The position numbers and the translations under genes are program-made. From the NCBI GenBank assembly GCA_964558665.1, contig CAZLFA010000007.1, forward strand, positions 1 to 64,000: DNA of 64,000 nt. The letters run 5' to 3'. The notes beneath the pieces were generated by a model. That model was not told the DNA's origin. It ran no database searches and saw nothing but the letters and a program-made list of their open reading frames with translations. The DNA comes from CAZLFA01 sp964558665 (lineage in GTDB: Bacteria; Desulfobacterota; Syntrophia; Syntrophales; PHBD01). Below are positions 45,434-55,293 of this stretch, piece by piece; the stretch's first letter is position 1, and the number at the start of each line of letters is the position of its first letter.

Positions 45434-46396
45434 ATGGACCGCGAGGCTTTGATTTCCATAGTGATACCGGTTTTCAACGAGCAGGACAACCTGCACGCCC
45501 TCATGGAGCGCCTCCTCAGAGTTATGAGGGGAATGAAAAGGAGTTTTGAGATCATCCTGATCGATGACGGCAGCAGGGACGGCTCCCTGAAGATTCTTGA
45601 AGGATTCGCCGTGGAGCCGGAAGTCAAGGTGGTGGAGCTGACAAGAAATTACGGGCAGCATGCCGCCATCCTGGCCGGTTTTTCCGTAGTGAAGGGCGGC
45701 ATTGTCATTACCATGGACGCAGACCTGCAGAATCCTCCCGAGGAGATACCAGGGCTTGTCGGCGTAATGGAGGAGGGGGGGTATGATGTTGTCGGCACGA
45801 TCCGTAAAGGGCGACAAGACTCTATTTTCAGGATCATTCCTTCCAAGATTATAAATATGGTCGCCAGGAAAATAACAGGCGTGGATATGCACGACTGGGG
45901 ATGCATGCTCAGGGCATACCGGCGCCCAGTCGTCGAGCGCATGATAACATGCCATGAACACGCAACATTCATTCCCGCTCTGGCAACTTATTTCGGTAAA
46001 AGGGTTACCGAGATCGAGGTGAGTCACGATGAACGCTTCGGAGGTGTCTCCAACTATCCCCTGAGAAAGCTGATCAATCTTCAATTTGACCTGGTGGCCT
46101 CTTTTTCAGAGCTGCCGATGAAGATGCTTATGTATGGAGGGATCGCCATGGCATGCACAGGGGTCTGCTTCGGTCTTTTCCTTGCGTGGGCGCGGCTGGT
46201 TTACGGAGCTCTCTGGGCCGCCCAGGGGGTCTTTACGCTTTTTGCCGTGCTGTTTGTGTTTGTCGGACTTCAGTTTTTCGCCTTCGGGGTTATCGGCGAA
46301 TATATCGGCCGCATCTACAGAGAAGTCAGGAAGCGTCCTGAATATGTCATTGAGAGGATTATCTCCTCCGAAGACAAGCCCGGAGCTGAAGCATGA
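45434..46396 (+). CDS. arnC: undecaprenyl-phosphate 4-deoxy-4-formamido-L-arabinose transferase
   Basis: A 320-residue GT2 polyprenyl-phosphate glycosyltransferase. ISIVIPVFNEQDNL begins the GT-A domain; the metal-binding motif is MDADLQNPPEEIP, followed by RKGRQDS and DWGCMLRAYRR. Two C-terminal membrane helices lie at about 232-255 and 265-290. It loads formylated Ara4N onto undecaprenyl phosphate at the inner membrane. The stop overlaps the next gene as ATGA. Confidence 0.9.
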   Translation: MDREALISIVIPVFNEQDNLHALMERLLRVMRGMKRSFEIILIDDGSRDGSLKILEGFAVEPEVKVVELTRNYGQHAAILAGFSVVKGGIVITMDADLQNPPEEIPGLVGVMEEGGYDVVGTIRKGRQDSIFRIIPSKIINMVARKITGVDMHDWGCMLRAYRRPVVERMITCHEHATFIPALATYFGKRVTEIEVSHDERFGGVSNYPLRKLINLQFDLVASFSELPMKMLMYGGIAMACTGVCFGLFLAWARLVYGALWAAQGVFTLFAVLFVFVGLQFFAFGVIGEYIGRIYREVRKRPEYVIERIISSEDKPGAEA

Positions 46397-47316
46397 GGGC
46401 GGTGGTTTTTGCTTATCACGACATGGGGCTTGCCGGTCTTGAGTCTCTTGCGGAGGCATCCATAGATATTGCCGCAGTCTTTTCTCATGAGGATGACCCG
46501 GGAGAAAACTGCTGGTTCGGTTCCGTTGTACAATGGGCAAAAGAGAGGCGGATTCCGGTATTCTGTCCGGAAGATGTAAATGAAAAGAAATGGATTCAGC
46601 ACATCAGCGATGTAAAACCGGATCTGATTTTTTCGTTCTATTACCGCAGAATGATCAGTCAGGATATCCTGGATGCAGCAAAATCCGGGGCGTATAATCT
46701 TCACGGGTCTCTTCTGCCCGCATTCCGGGGAAGGGCGCCGGTAAACTGGGTGCTGGTCAAGGGGGAAAAAACAACGGGTGTGACCCTCCATCATATGGTA
46801 AAAAAAGCGGATGCTGGCGATATTGTCGGTCAGCGCGAGGTGGCGATCGATTTTCCCGATACTGCCGTGACCCTTTACAGAAAACTGTGCGGAGCCTCCC
46901 GGCTTCTTCTCCGGGAGTTGCTGCCTCTTATCAAAGAGGGAAGGGCGCCCCGCATAAGGCAGGACCTGAACAAAGGATCCTATTATGGAGGCCGCAAACC
47001 GCAGGATGGCTGCATTGACTGGCAGTGGCCGGCGGTCAGGATCTACAATCTGGTCAGGGCAGTGACGGATCCCTACCCGGGAGCGTTTGCCTTTATGCCG
47101 GATGGGGAGAAAATATTTGTCTGGCGGGCTTTGCCGGAAGAGAGCGGAACGAAGAAAACAAAGCCGGGAAAGGTGCTGCTTGAGGGAGAAAGCGTCTTTG
47201 TTGCGACAGGTGAGGGAAGGATAAGGCTGCATGATATAAGCGTAGCGGGAGTCCGGATGGACGGCGTGCGCATTTTTCAATATTTCGAAGACAAGGAAGG
47301 AATTGAACTGAAATGA
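46393..47316 (+). CDS. arnA: UDP-L-Ara4N formyltransferase (ArnA N-terminal domain as separate protein)
   Basis: A 307-residue protein equal to the formyltransferase half of Escherichia coli ArnA. The catalytic residues N102, H104 (YNLHGSLLP) and D140 fall at the same numbers as in the E. coli enzyme. The SLLPAFRGRAPVNW segment is typical. A C-terminal OB-like domain spans about 205-300. It formylates UDP-L-Ara4N with N10-formyl-tetrahydrofolate. It ends with an ATGA overlap with the dehydrogenase gene; in most Gram-negatives the two are fused. Confidence 0.92.
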   Translation: MRAVVFAYHDMGLAGLESLAEASIDIAAVFSHEDDPGENCWFGSVVQWAKERRIPVFCPEDVNEKKWIQHISDVKPDLIFSFYYRRMISQDILDAAKSGAYNLHGSLLPAFRGRAPVNWVLVKGEKTTGVTLHHMVKKADAGDIVGQREVAIDFPDTAVTLYRKLCGASRLLLRELLPLIKEGRAPRIRQDLNKGSYYGGRKPQDGCIDWQWPAVRIYNLVRAVTDPYPGAFAFMPDGEKIFVWRALPEESGTKKTKPGKVLLEGESVFVATGEGRIRLHDISVAGVRMDGVRIFQYFEDKEGIELK

Positions 47317-48341
47317 AGATTCTCATTCTCGGAGTTAACGGGTTTATCGGACACCATTTAACAAACCGCATCCTTGACGTCACGGATTGGACTGTTTACG
47401 GCATGGATCTGGCGAATGACCGTTTAGGTAAGGCGCTGAACAATCCGCGCTTCAATTTTCTTGAGGGCGATATTGCCATCAACAAGGAGTGGATAGAGTA
47501 TCATGTGAAGAAGTGCGACGTGGTCATGCCCCTCGTCGCCATTGCGACGCCGAAGTTGTACGTTGAAGATCCGATCGGCGTTTTTGAACTCGATTTTGAA
47601 ATGAACCTTAATGTCGTAAAACAGTGCGTCAAGTACCGCAAGCGCGTCGTCTTTCCGTCGACATCGGAGGTTTACGGCGCCTGCAGCGACCCGGAATTCA
47701 AGGAGGATGAAAGCTTTCTGGTGGTCGGACCCATTCAAAAGGAGCGCTGGATATACTCCTGCTGCAAGCAGCTTCTGGACAGGGTGATTTATGCCTATGG
47801 CACCAGAGGGCAGCTTGAGTTTACCCTGTTTCGCCCCTTCAACTGGGTAGGCCCCCGCCTTGATTCCCTCTATGCCGCCAAGGAGGGCAGCTCCCGTGTT
47901 GTCACGCAGTTCATCGCCGAGCTGCTGCTGAAGCGTCCGATTACCCTTGTGGACGGCGGCCATCAGAAAAGGTGTTTCACATATGTTGACGACGGGATAT
48001 CCGCTCTAGTGAAAATTCTGGAAAACAAAAACGATGTCTGCAAGAATCAAATCATCAACATCGGCAATCCTGTCAATGAGTGTTCGGTCAAGGATCTTGC
48101 CCTGCTTCTGAAAAAGCTTTTCATGGAACACCCGGAACACCTCAAAGATCCGGTCTATTCCGAAATCATTGAGGTTCCGTCCGACACTTATTACGGAAAG
48201 GGCTACCAGGATATATATACAAGAAAGCCGAGCATAGAAAACGCCAGGAAACTCCTCGGCTGGGAACCCGTGGTCGGCCTGGAGGATTCGATGAGAATGA
48301 CTCTGCACTCTTTCCTCGAAGAGAACAAGCAGGACATGTAG
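47313..48341 (+). CDS. arnA: UDP-glucuronate decarboxylase (ArnA C-terminal domain as separate protein)
   Basis: A 342-residue SDR protein equal to the dehydrogenase half of ArnA. It has GVNGFIGHHL for NAD, S118/E119 in TSEVYG (matching the catalytic S433/E434 of E. coli ArnA), Y148-x3-K152 and FRPFNWVGPRLDSL, which is nearly invariant in ArnA. DIYTRKPSIENA near the end carries the substrate arginine. It oxidises and decarboxylates UDP-glucuronic acid to UDP-4-keto-arabinose. Confidence 0.92.
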   Translation: MKILILGVNGFIGHHLTNRILDVTDWTVYGMDLANDRLGKALNNPRFNFLEGDIAINKEWIEYHVKKCDVVMPLVAIATPKLYVEDPIGVFELDFEMNLNVVKQCVKYRKRVVFPSTSEVYGACSDPEFKEDESFLVVGPIQKERWIYSCCKQLLDRVIYAYGTRGQLEFTLFRPFNWVGPRLDSLYAAKEGSSRVVTQFIAELLLKRPITLVDGGHQKRCFTYVDDGISALVKILENKNDVCKNQIINIGNPVNECSVKDLALLLKKLFMEHPEHLKDPVYSEIIEVPSDTYYGKGYQDIYTRKPSIENARKLLGWEPVVGLEDSMRMTLHSFLEENKQDM

Positions 48342-48370
48342 CAGGAATATCTTGTCCTCATGGTGTCCCT

Positions 48371-49231
48371 ATGGAAAAGACAGTCGGCCTGAAGATTGAT
48401 GTGGATACCTACCAGGGAATGAAGAAGGGCGTGCCGCGTCTTCTTTCCATTCTCGATGAGGCCGGTATCAGGGGTACGTTCTATCTGAGTATCGGTCCCG
48501 ATGCCTCAGGCCGCGCTTTATTGCAGTTGATAAAGAACCCGCGCTTCCTGAAAAAGATGATACGCACGAATGCACCGGGACTTTACGGCTTCAGGACAGT
48601 GTTCTACGGCACGCTTCTTCCTTCCCCGATGATTGCCCTATCTTTCCCGGAGCTTGTACGGCGGATTATCGATCTCGGCCATGAGGTGCAGTTCCACGCC
48701 TGGGACCACCGGCGCTGGCAGGATGAACTGGGAAGCAGGTCTTCGGAATGGATTAAAGACTGGTTCGGCAGAGGCGTTGAGGCGTTTAAGGGACTGACAG
48801 GAGTGATGCCGGCGTCATTCGGAGCGCCGGCCTGGCTGATAGATGACAGGGTGCTGGAGATCGTGCGGGCATATGGCTTTTCTTATCTGAGCTGCACGCG
48901 GGCAAAGAGGCCGTTCATCCACGCCGGTTTGGGAGTGCCTGAGATTCCCTCCGATCTTCCCTGTTTTGAAGAGACGGGAGTTGAACAGGGAAAGGCAATG
49001 ATCACATCCATCATCGATAAAGGTGGATTGCATGTATTGCCTGTTCATGCCGAAGCGGAAGGCGGCATATGGGATGGTCATTTCATTGAACTCCTCGGCA
49101 GGCTGAAGTCCTCGGGATGCAGCTTTAAAACCCTGTCCCGGATCCTGGAAACTCTGTCCGTGAATGAACTGGAAACAAGAAAGTACAGGATGGAGCTGCT
49201 GCCGGGGAGGTCTGTACCGTGCGCAGTTTAG
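48371..49231 (+). CDS. arnD: 4-deoxy-4-formamido-L-arabinose-phosphoundecaprenol deformylase
   Basis: A 286-residue NodB-type polysaccharide deacetylase. GLKIDVDTYQGMKKGVPRLL at the start holds the metal-binding aspartates, RGTFYLSIGPDASGRAL is ArnD-typical, and HEVQFHAWDH gives the metal histidines. LHVLPVHAEAEGG lies near the C-terminus. It removes the formyl group from lipid-linked Ara4N before flipping and transfer by ArnT. It is the last arn gene; no arnE/arnF flippase genes are seen. Confidence 0.9.
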   Translation: MEKTVGLKIDVDTYQGMKKGVPRLLSILDEAGIRGTFYLSIGPDASGRALLQLIKNPRFLKKMIRTNAPGLYGFRTVFYGTLLPSPMIALSFPELVRRIIDLGHEVQFHAWDHRRWQDELGSRSSEWIKDWFGRGVEAFKGLTGVMPASFGAPAWLIDDRVLEIVRAYGFSYLSCTRAKRPFIHAGLGVPEIPSDLPCFEETGVEQGKAMITSIIDKGGLHVLPVHAEAEGGIWDGHFIELLGRLKSSGCSFKTLSRILETLSVNELETRKYRMELLPGRSVPCAV

Positions 49232-49255
49232 AGGGAATATAGAGGAACAGATCTC

Positions 49256-51037
49256 ATGAAGGATCATACTAAGAAAATACAGATGGCAGACACTGAAAAG
49301 AGACCGGCATTCAACAGCGCGCTGCAGAACATAGTCAAATCCCTCATCGACAAGGGGCTGACAACGGAATCGGAATTGAATGCCTCCTGGGAGGACATGC
49401 AGCGCTCTCAGAAGTCTCTGGAGGATATGCTGATTGAAAAGTACAACATATCAAAAGACGATATGGGAGAGTTCCTCAACGAGTTTTATCAGTGCCGCTT
49501 TGTCGAGTATGACGAGAACAAGACGGTTCCCAACGACCTCTTGAAGAATCTGAAGTATGATTTCCTGAAGCGCGAATTGTGGGTGCCTCTGGAAAGCGCC
49601 GGCGAAACGATCGTTGTCATGGTGGACGACCCCAGCAACATACTGAAGCGCGACACGATAGAGAACCTTCTGAAGACGAAAGAGGTTGAATACTGCGTTG
49701 CGCTGAAAAGCGACATCCTGAAAACCATAAACCATTTTTTTGATCCCGACAGAAACCTCCCGCCTCTGACAACGGCGCCGGGTTTGAACGGCGCCGCTAA
49801 GAAAAGTTCGGGGAAGAATACCGTGATCTCCGAATCAGACAGCACCATCGTCAATCTGGTGAACCGTGTAATCAATGAGGCTTTCGAGCGCAGGGCGTCC
49901 GACATCCATATCGAACCGGATACGAAGGATCAAACGGTCAATATACGCTTCCGCATCGACGGCGAATGCATCCCCTACAAGTCTTATCCCTACGACTACA
50001 AAGCGGCAATTGTATCCAGGATCAAGATCATGTCCAACCTGGACATTACGGAAAGAAGGCTGCCGCAGGATGGGAAGATAAGATTCAAGAGGCCGAATGC
50101 GGAGGAAATCGAGCTCAGGGTTGCCACCCTGCCCACGCACGGCTACGTAGAGGATGTGGTGCTGCGCATTCTTACCAGGGGGCAGATAATGACCCTTGAC
50201 CAGTTGAACATGCCGCCGCAGACTTATGACAGTTTTATGAGGATACTGAAAAATCCGTACGGGCTGATCCTGCTCGTCGGTCCCACAGGTTCCGGGAAGA
50301 CGACGACGGCGCATGCCGCGCTGCATGTCATCAACAAGCCGAATACAAAGATATGGACGGCGGAAGACCCCGTGGAGATAACCCAGCAGGGCATCCGCCA
50401 GGTGCAGATGCATCACAAGATAGGCCTGGATTTCAGCAGCGCCATGCGCGCCTTTCTCCGGGCAGATCCCGATGTGATTCTCGTCGGCGAGATGAGGGAT
50501 TACGAAACCGCCAAGATGGGAGTGGAGGCGTCAACAACCGGGCATCTGGTGCTGAGCACGCTGCACACCAACAATGCGCCGGAAACGATAGTCAGACTTC
50601 TCGACATGGGGATAGACCCGTTCGCTTTCTCGGATTCACTGCTGTGCGTTCTTGCCCAGAGGCTGGTGAGAAGATTGTGTCCGCGCTGCAAGGAACCGTA
50701 TCATCCCTCCCGGGGACAGTATCAGGAGATTGTGCAAAGTTACGGAGAGAAACAGTTCGCCGCGCTTAGTTCTGCGTATAGCGACGATATGACGCTGTAC
50801 AGGGCAAAAGGCTGCCGGGACTGCACAAACACGGGATTCCGCGGAATGATGGGACTGTTTGAGCTGCTGATCGTTTCGGAAAATGTCAAGCAGACGATCA
50901 TAACGAAAAAATCCATTCCGGCATTGCGCAAGATTGCCGTTGCCGAAGGCATGAGGACCTTGATGCAGGACGGCATTTCCAAGGTGCTGGCCGGAGAAAC
51001 GGAACTGGTGGAAGTCCTGAGCGTCTGCATGCGCTGA
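49256..51037 (+). CDS. GspE/PilB-type secretion ATPase
   Basis: A 593-residue type II secretion/type IV pilus assembly ATPase. An N-terminal GspE-N-like domain (about 20-165) precedes the ATPase core, with Walker A GPTGSGKTT at 342-350, the Asp box EDPVEI, GEMRD and the His box STLHTNNAPETIVRL. A tetracysteine zinc site is present near the C-terminus (CPRCKEPY and CRDC). It powers pilus or pseudopilus assembly at the inner membrane. No other secretion or pilus gene is adjacent, so the system it serves is encoded elsewhere. Confidence 0.9.
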   Translation: MKDHTKKIQMADTEKRPAFNSALQNIVKSLIDKGLTTESELNASWEDMQRSQKSLEDMLIEKYNISKDDMGEFLNEFYQCRFVEYDENKTVPNDLLKNLKYDFLKRELWVPLESAGETIVVMVDDPSNILKRDTIENLLKTKEVEYCVALKSDILKTINHFFDPDRNLPPLTTAPGLNGAAKKSSGKNTVISESDSTIVNLVNRVINEAFERRASDIHIEPDTKDQTVNIRFRIDGECIPYKSYPYDYKAAIVSRIKIMSNLDITERRLPQDGKIRFKRPNAEEIELRVATLPTHGYVEDVVLRILTRGQIMTLDQLNMPPQTYDSFMRILKNPYGLILLVGPTGSGKTTTAHAALHVINKPNTKIWTAEDPVEITQQGIRQVQMHHKIGLDFSSAMRAFLRADPDVILVGEMRDYETAKMGVEASTTGHLVLSTLHTNNAPETIVRLLDMGIDPFAFSDSLLCVLAQRLVRRLCPRCKEPYHPSRGQYQEIVQSYGEKQFAALSSAYSDDMTLYRAKGCRDCTNTGFRGMMGLFELLIVSENVKQTIITKKSIPALRKIAVAEGMRTLMQDGISKVLAGETELVEVLSVCMR

Positions 51038-51066
51038 CAGGGATACATGTAAGGAGGATTAGACCC

Positions 51067-53985
51067 ATGATGTTTAAAACAAGCCTTTTTTCGTTTCTTG
51101 TAAGTCTCTTGCTTCTCCTTCCTTCTCCCGCATATCCATGGGGTTCTCTCGTGCCGGCAGAGACGCATCAGTACATAATCCATGCGGCTTACGACCGTCT
51201 GAAAGCAGACCCGGCCTTTGCCACGCATTTGTTCCCCTCCGTCAATGCTATTTTGGGACACGAGGGCGTAGAGTGGACCATCGGGTCCGCGGTAAAAGGA
51301 GGCTCAGACTACGCGCCTGTCGGGCTGTCAGGCGTGGGCCCCGATGCAAGCGGCATGTCGAAATACTCTGAGCACTATTACAATCCCATCATCCAGGAGG
51401 GTAACGGCCCTGATGCGGCAGCACGCTATTTCAAGGTTCTTGTGCAGCAAAACCTGACCGGCAACAAAGGCCGCGAAGCAAGCGGAAAAGCGGCGGCTTA
51501 CAGCGCTCACTTTCTGGCCGACATGTTTGTTCCCTATCATGTAATCGGTTCCTCGCGGGCCACTGCTGAAAAAATCTATAAAGAGCAGACAGCAAAACAT
51601 CCCGGTGAAATAAATCTGGGGCAAAACATTGTCGGATCTTACAAACTCTCCTATCTCACTCCATTCAAAGGGGGAAACCCGAACTTTCATACCGAAATGT
51701 TCCGGGTTGTCAAAAAGACCGATCCTGCCGAGGTGGACTGGTTTGATCCATGGTACTTCAACGGCAATTCTGAAGCCATGATGATCAAGACATCAAGCCA
51801 TGTGGCCTGGGAAGCCTTTCCAAACGGCGCAACAATGATCTCTGTTCATAACCGGGCAGGCAAGGGGCTTCCCGGATACGATCCCAACTGGAAGAACGCT
51901 CCCGTCAGCGGATTTAACACGAACCTCTGGGACGAACAGGCCAGGCAGGTACAGAAAATCGCTCTTCTGTCGGCAGCAGAAACGCGCAACCGTCTTGAAA
52001 GCTACTACGAAGACCCGACACCGGCTCTGGCAAACACCATCCAGACAGTCTATACCATGTGGCGTGCATCCTTTTCGGGACTGCGCCCGGCCATCGAATA
52101 TCAGCCCGATGGACCAAACAGATACAAAGTCACCGGCAAAATAGCCAATCAGGCCAGCGGCAGTGTTAAATCACTGAAAGTAAGACTTACAGCTATAGAC
52201 TGTACTGTATCCAACCGGCAGGACAAGGCTATTGACCATGTAGCCGCCGGAAGGACAGGCAATACGACACCCTGGCAGGTGACAACATCCGACAAGCTCT
52301 GCCGCCTCAAGCTGGAAGTGATAGGGAGCTATGAGATACCGGACCTGCAGTACGCGGCCGTGGAGCGGACCTTTTTCCCACAGCAGGTGAAGGAAACTGT
52401 CAAAGCCAAACCGCAAGAACCGATTGCCCAGGATATACCGGATATGAATGAAGTATGGGTTCTGGATAAATTTGAAAAGAACGATAAAAAAGCCAAACCC
52501 GAAGCAAAAAGCAACTACAGAAAAAATGTGTCATCATCTTACGGAACTGATTCGATGAACGTTACTGCCGAAACCTGGCAAGAAACAGATCGCATATGGG
52601 TGCTGAACGAAAAAGGAGAGAGGAGAACCTTCGATCCAAAGGAACCGAGAGTAATTAAAACAAAAATCCGGGGAAGCTGGACACCTTTTCCCCGCGTTTT
52701 TAAGGAGGGAGACAAATTCACCATTAGTTGCAGACTGGATATTTCGAAATCAGACTCCTACGATAAAATAAAACAAGCCCCGGAGGAAAAACAGCCGGCC
52801 TGGCTGGGTTTGAGCAAACCCATATTTGCCAGCATAGAGGTGCGGGAAGCCCGCTGGCACTTCCAGTGTCAATGCACCAATCTGAAGCCGGCATGCACAA
52901 AAACGGTAATCCTGAAGGGAGCCGATGCTGACTGGGGATATGTTGTTACGGCAAAAGCAATGGGATCAGAAACAGAACAGACATACCGTTATAAGTACCG
53001 GGGAAACCGGAAAGGCGCCGCTAAAAGAACCGAACTTAAGGACACCACTCCCGGCGGGCAAGTTGCAGCCCAGCCCCAAGCCTCTGATTCATCCCCTGCT
53101 CCGGCAAGCGCCACTCCGGCCAGGGAACCCGAAGCATCCGGGGATTCGGCTGACAGTTCAGGCAAGATGCCTGCGGGAGGCATTCCCCCGGCCGATGCAC
53201 CGCCGCTTGAAGAGGTACAGGCCCTGGTCGATCGCGGCGACTACCGCGGCGCCTTTGACGCGGCCAACAGGCTGATTGCGAAATCGCCGCGCAGTTCCGA
53301 GGCACATCGTCTGCGCGCCAATGCCGGCCGCAACCTGGGAAATCTGAAAGCCGCACTTGAGGATGCCAACATGGCTGTTGAACTTGACCCTTCCAATTGC
53401 CGTGCCCTCGGGGGGCGTGCGGCGGTCAGGCGAGCGCTTAAAGACTCTTCCGGTGCGATGGCCGATATCAACAAGGCTCTCGCGCTCAATCCCCTTTACC
53501 ATCAGGGCCACGACTCGCGTGCGCAGCTTCTCCTGGAAGCGGGCGATCTTTCCGGGGCGCTTGCCTCCTCAAACCGCGCCGTTGAACTGAGTCCGCAAAC
53601 GATCATGTACATTGTCCGTCGCGCAACCATTTACAGGAACCTGAAGAATTATGCGGCCGCAATCGCGGACCTTAACCGCGTTATTGCGATCAGCCCGAAG
53701 TCGCCGGAACCATACTTTCAGCGGGGGCTGGTGCGACTGGAACAGAAACGATGGGACGATGTAATAGCAGATAACACGAAAGCGCTCGGACTCAATATAA
53801 CCAACGCCGCCGGTGCATACAACAATCGCGGCCTGGCCTATAAATATAAGGGGATGATCAACGAAGCCCGCCGGGATTTCACTCATGCCTTGGAGATAAA
53901 GCCCAACGACAGTATTGCCAAAGGCAACCTTGAGCGTCTCAACAAGTTGCCTGCCGGTGCAGGTCGATCCCCGGTAAAACAGTAA
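51067..53985 (+). CDS. secreted phospholipase C/S1-P1 nuclease-like protein with C-terminal TPR repeats
   Basis: A 972-residue exported protein with a signal peptide of about 23 residues (hydrophobic core 7-19). Right after it come W25 and H34/H39, and H148-x3-D152-x5-H158 (HFLADMFVPYH) has the exact zinc-ligand spacing of Bacillus phospholipase C. The N-terminal 270 residues are therefore read as that metalloenzyme fold. The middle (about 320-660) has beta-rich segments including two WVL(D/N) repeats and conserved cysteines. A proline/alanine linker at about 660-710 leads to about seven TPR units (715-960). Substrate unknown. AAGGAGGA lies 8 bp before the ATG. Confidence 0.75.
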   Translation: MMFKTSLFSFLVSLLLLLPSPAYPWGSLVPAETHQYIIHAAYDRLKADPAFATHLFPSVNAILGHEGVEWTIGSAVKGGSDYAPVGLSGVGPDASGMSKYSEHYYNPIIQEGNGPDAAARYFKVLVQQNLTGNKGREASGKAAAYSAHFLADMFVPYHVIGSSRATAEKIYKEQTAKHPGEINLGQNIVGSYKLSYLTPFKGGNPNFHTEMFRVVKKTDPAEVDWFDPWYFNGNSEAMMIKTSSHVAWEAFPNGATMISVHNRAGKGLPGYDPNWKNAPVSGFNTNLWDEQARQVQKIALLSAAETRNRLESYYEDPTPALANTIQTVYTMWRASFSGLRPAIEYQPDGPNRYKVTGKIANQASGSVKSLKVRLTAIDCTVSNRQDKAIDHVAAGRTGNTTPWQVTTSDKLCRLKLEVIGSYEIPDLQYAAVERTFFPQQVKETVKAKPQEPIAQDIPDMNEVWVLDKFEKNDKKAKPEAKSNYRKNVSSSYGTDSMNVTAETWQETDRIWVLNEKGERRTFDPKEPRVIKTKIRGSWTPFPRVFKEGDKFTISCRLDISKSDSYDKIKQAPEEKQPAWLGLSKPIFASIEVREARWHFQCQCTNLKPACTKTVILKGADADWGYVVTAKAMGSETEQTYRYKYRGNRKGAAKRTELKDTTPGGQVAAQPQASDSSPAPASATPAREPEASGDSADSSGKMPAGGIPPADAPPLEEVQALVDRGDYRGAFDAANRLIAKSPRSSEAHRLRANAGRNLGNLKAALEDANMAVELDPSNCRALGGRAAVRRALKDSSGAMADINKALALNPLYHQGHDSRAQLLLEAGDLSGALASSNRAVELSPQTIMYIVRRATIYRNLKNYAAAIADLNRVIAISPKSPEPYFQRGLVRLEQKRWDDVIADNTKALGLNITNAAGAYNNRGLAYKYKGMINEARRDFTHALEIKPNDSIAKGNLERLNKLPAGAGRSPVKQ

Positions 53986-53991
53986 CCTGCC

Positions 53992-55293
53992 TTACTCTGC
54001 AAGGCGCTGACGCCATCTCCTGTACATCAGATAGCCTGCCAGTACAGCTTCCGCCAGAGCGGCGGACAGACCGGCAAGGGGGTTCATCTCCGGATGCGGC
54101 CAGAACAGAACTGTGACGCCCTTCAATTCAAGTGCGGTCAAAATAGCCGGAAACAATCCGTAGAGAAGAGCAAGACAAAGCATGGTTATGATATCCGCCC
54201 GTTTGTTGGATTTGCTGAGATTGAAGAAGATCATCATTGAGAAGTCGCGGATCATGAAGATCATGCCTGTTGCAACCAGCCACATGACGGAACCGGCATC
54301 GCCGGTGTCATGCGTCAGTGAAACGGCCAGGGCCAGTATTCCGGCAGAGATGGTTACCGGCAGGCTGAGGAGCCAGCGAGGCGTGCGCAGGAGAACATTG
54401 TCCCACTTCCTTGCCTCAATCAGGCGGACAAGGTTGCGAAGCGACAGGAAATCCTTGCGCTCGGTGAAGGCGGTGAAGTAGGTCGCGCCGGCGGAAACAA
54501 AAAAGGCAGCGCTGACAGCGCCGATGGCGCTTTTCTGAGATATGTGAAAGAACCCTGAAACATGCGCCATCAGAAACAGGACAAAACAAAGCCAGGGCCA
54601 GGGAGTGTTTTTCATCTGCAGTTCGATGCGCATGAGATTGTAAATTCCGGCAACCGCCCAGGCTGCGTAAAAGGATATGGTCAGAAGCACAAAATCAATC
54701 TTGGGAATTGACAAGCCGTACCACCTGACGATTTCTCTGCCGTCATAAGTCATGTTAAAAAAGGGAAGGGCGACCATGATTCCTATCAGCAGAAAGGCGA
54801 CGGTCTGGCTTTTATAGAATTTGCGCTCCTTTTGCAGTGCGATGAGGCTCGACATGATGCTGATGGAATGGGCGAGCAATCCGATTAGAGCCAGAATGAG
54901 AACGGTTTTAAAGACGGTACCGGAATCCCTTTCCGGCGCCGATATCCAGTACACGAACAGGCAGATCACAGCTCCGTACCAGGTATAGATTGTACTGCCG
55001 AATAGTTTTCCCCAGGTCAGAGACCAGGGAGTGATGGCCGACATCCTCTGTCCGTCCCAGGTGTGATCACGGATTTCGCTTGTTATTGATTCCGAAGCCA
55101 GCTTTGTTCCCCAGATCAGGGAAATAACGAAAAACAAAGCCATCGATGTCGTGGCAGTCACACCTGCCAGCCTGTTTCCTTCGGACAGCCAGCCCAAATA
55201 AAAGACGGCCAGAAGAATCAGCGGCATGCCGACAAGGCGGTAGCGGGTTATCTCCAGCCAGAGGTTCCTGCTAAATTCCGGATTGATGCTCAA
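53992..55293 (-). CDS. ABC transporter permease
   Basis: A 433-residue membrane protein with about twelve hydrophobic helices, laid out like ABC-2 type permeases for small molecules or lipids. No family-specific motif is recognised. Its TTG start at 55293 overlaps the stop of the ATPase gene as TTGA, which ties the two into one transporter. The end lies 6 bp from the convergent phospholipase-like gene. Substrate unknown. Confidence 0.8.
   Translation of the reverse strand: MSINPEFSRNLWLEITRYRLVGMPLILLAVFYLGWLSEGNRLAGVTATTSMALFFVISLIWGTKLASESITSEIRDHTWDGQRMSAITPWSLTWGKLFGSTIYTWYGAVICLFVYWISAPERDSGTVFKTVLILALIGLLAHSISIMSSLIALQKERKFYKSQTVAFLLIGIMVALPFFNMTYDGREIVRWYGLSIPKIDFVLLTISFYAAWAVAGIYNLMRIELQMKNTPWPWLCFVLFLMAHVSGFFHISQKSAIGAVSAAFFVSAGATYFTAFTERKDFLSLRNLVRLIEARKWDNVLLRTPRWLLSLPVTISAGILALAVSLTHDTGDAGSVMWLVATGMIFMIRDFSMMIFFNLSKSNKRADIITMLCLALLYGLFPAILTALELKGVTVLFWPHPEMNPLAGLSAALAEAVLAGYLMYRRWRQRLAE

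Noticed and set aside
46315..47280. 321-residue minus-strand open frame over arnC/arnA
   Set aside because: It is antisense to genes with intact catalytic residues and its translation has no domain features.
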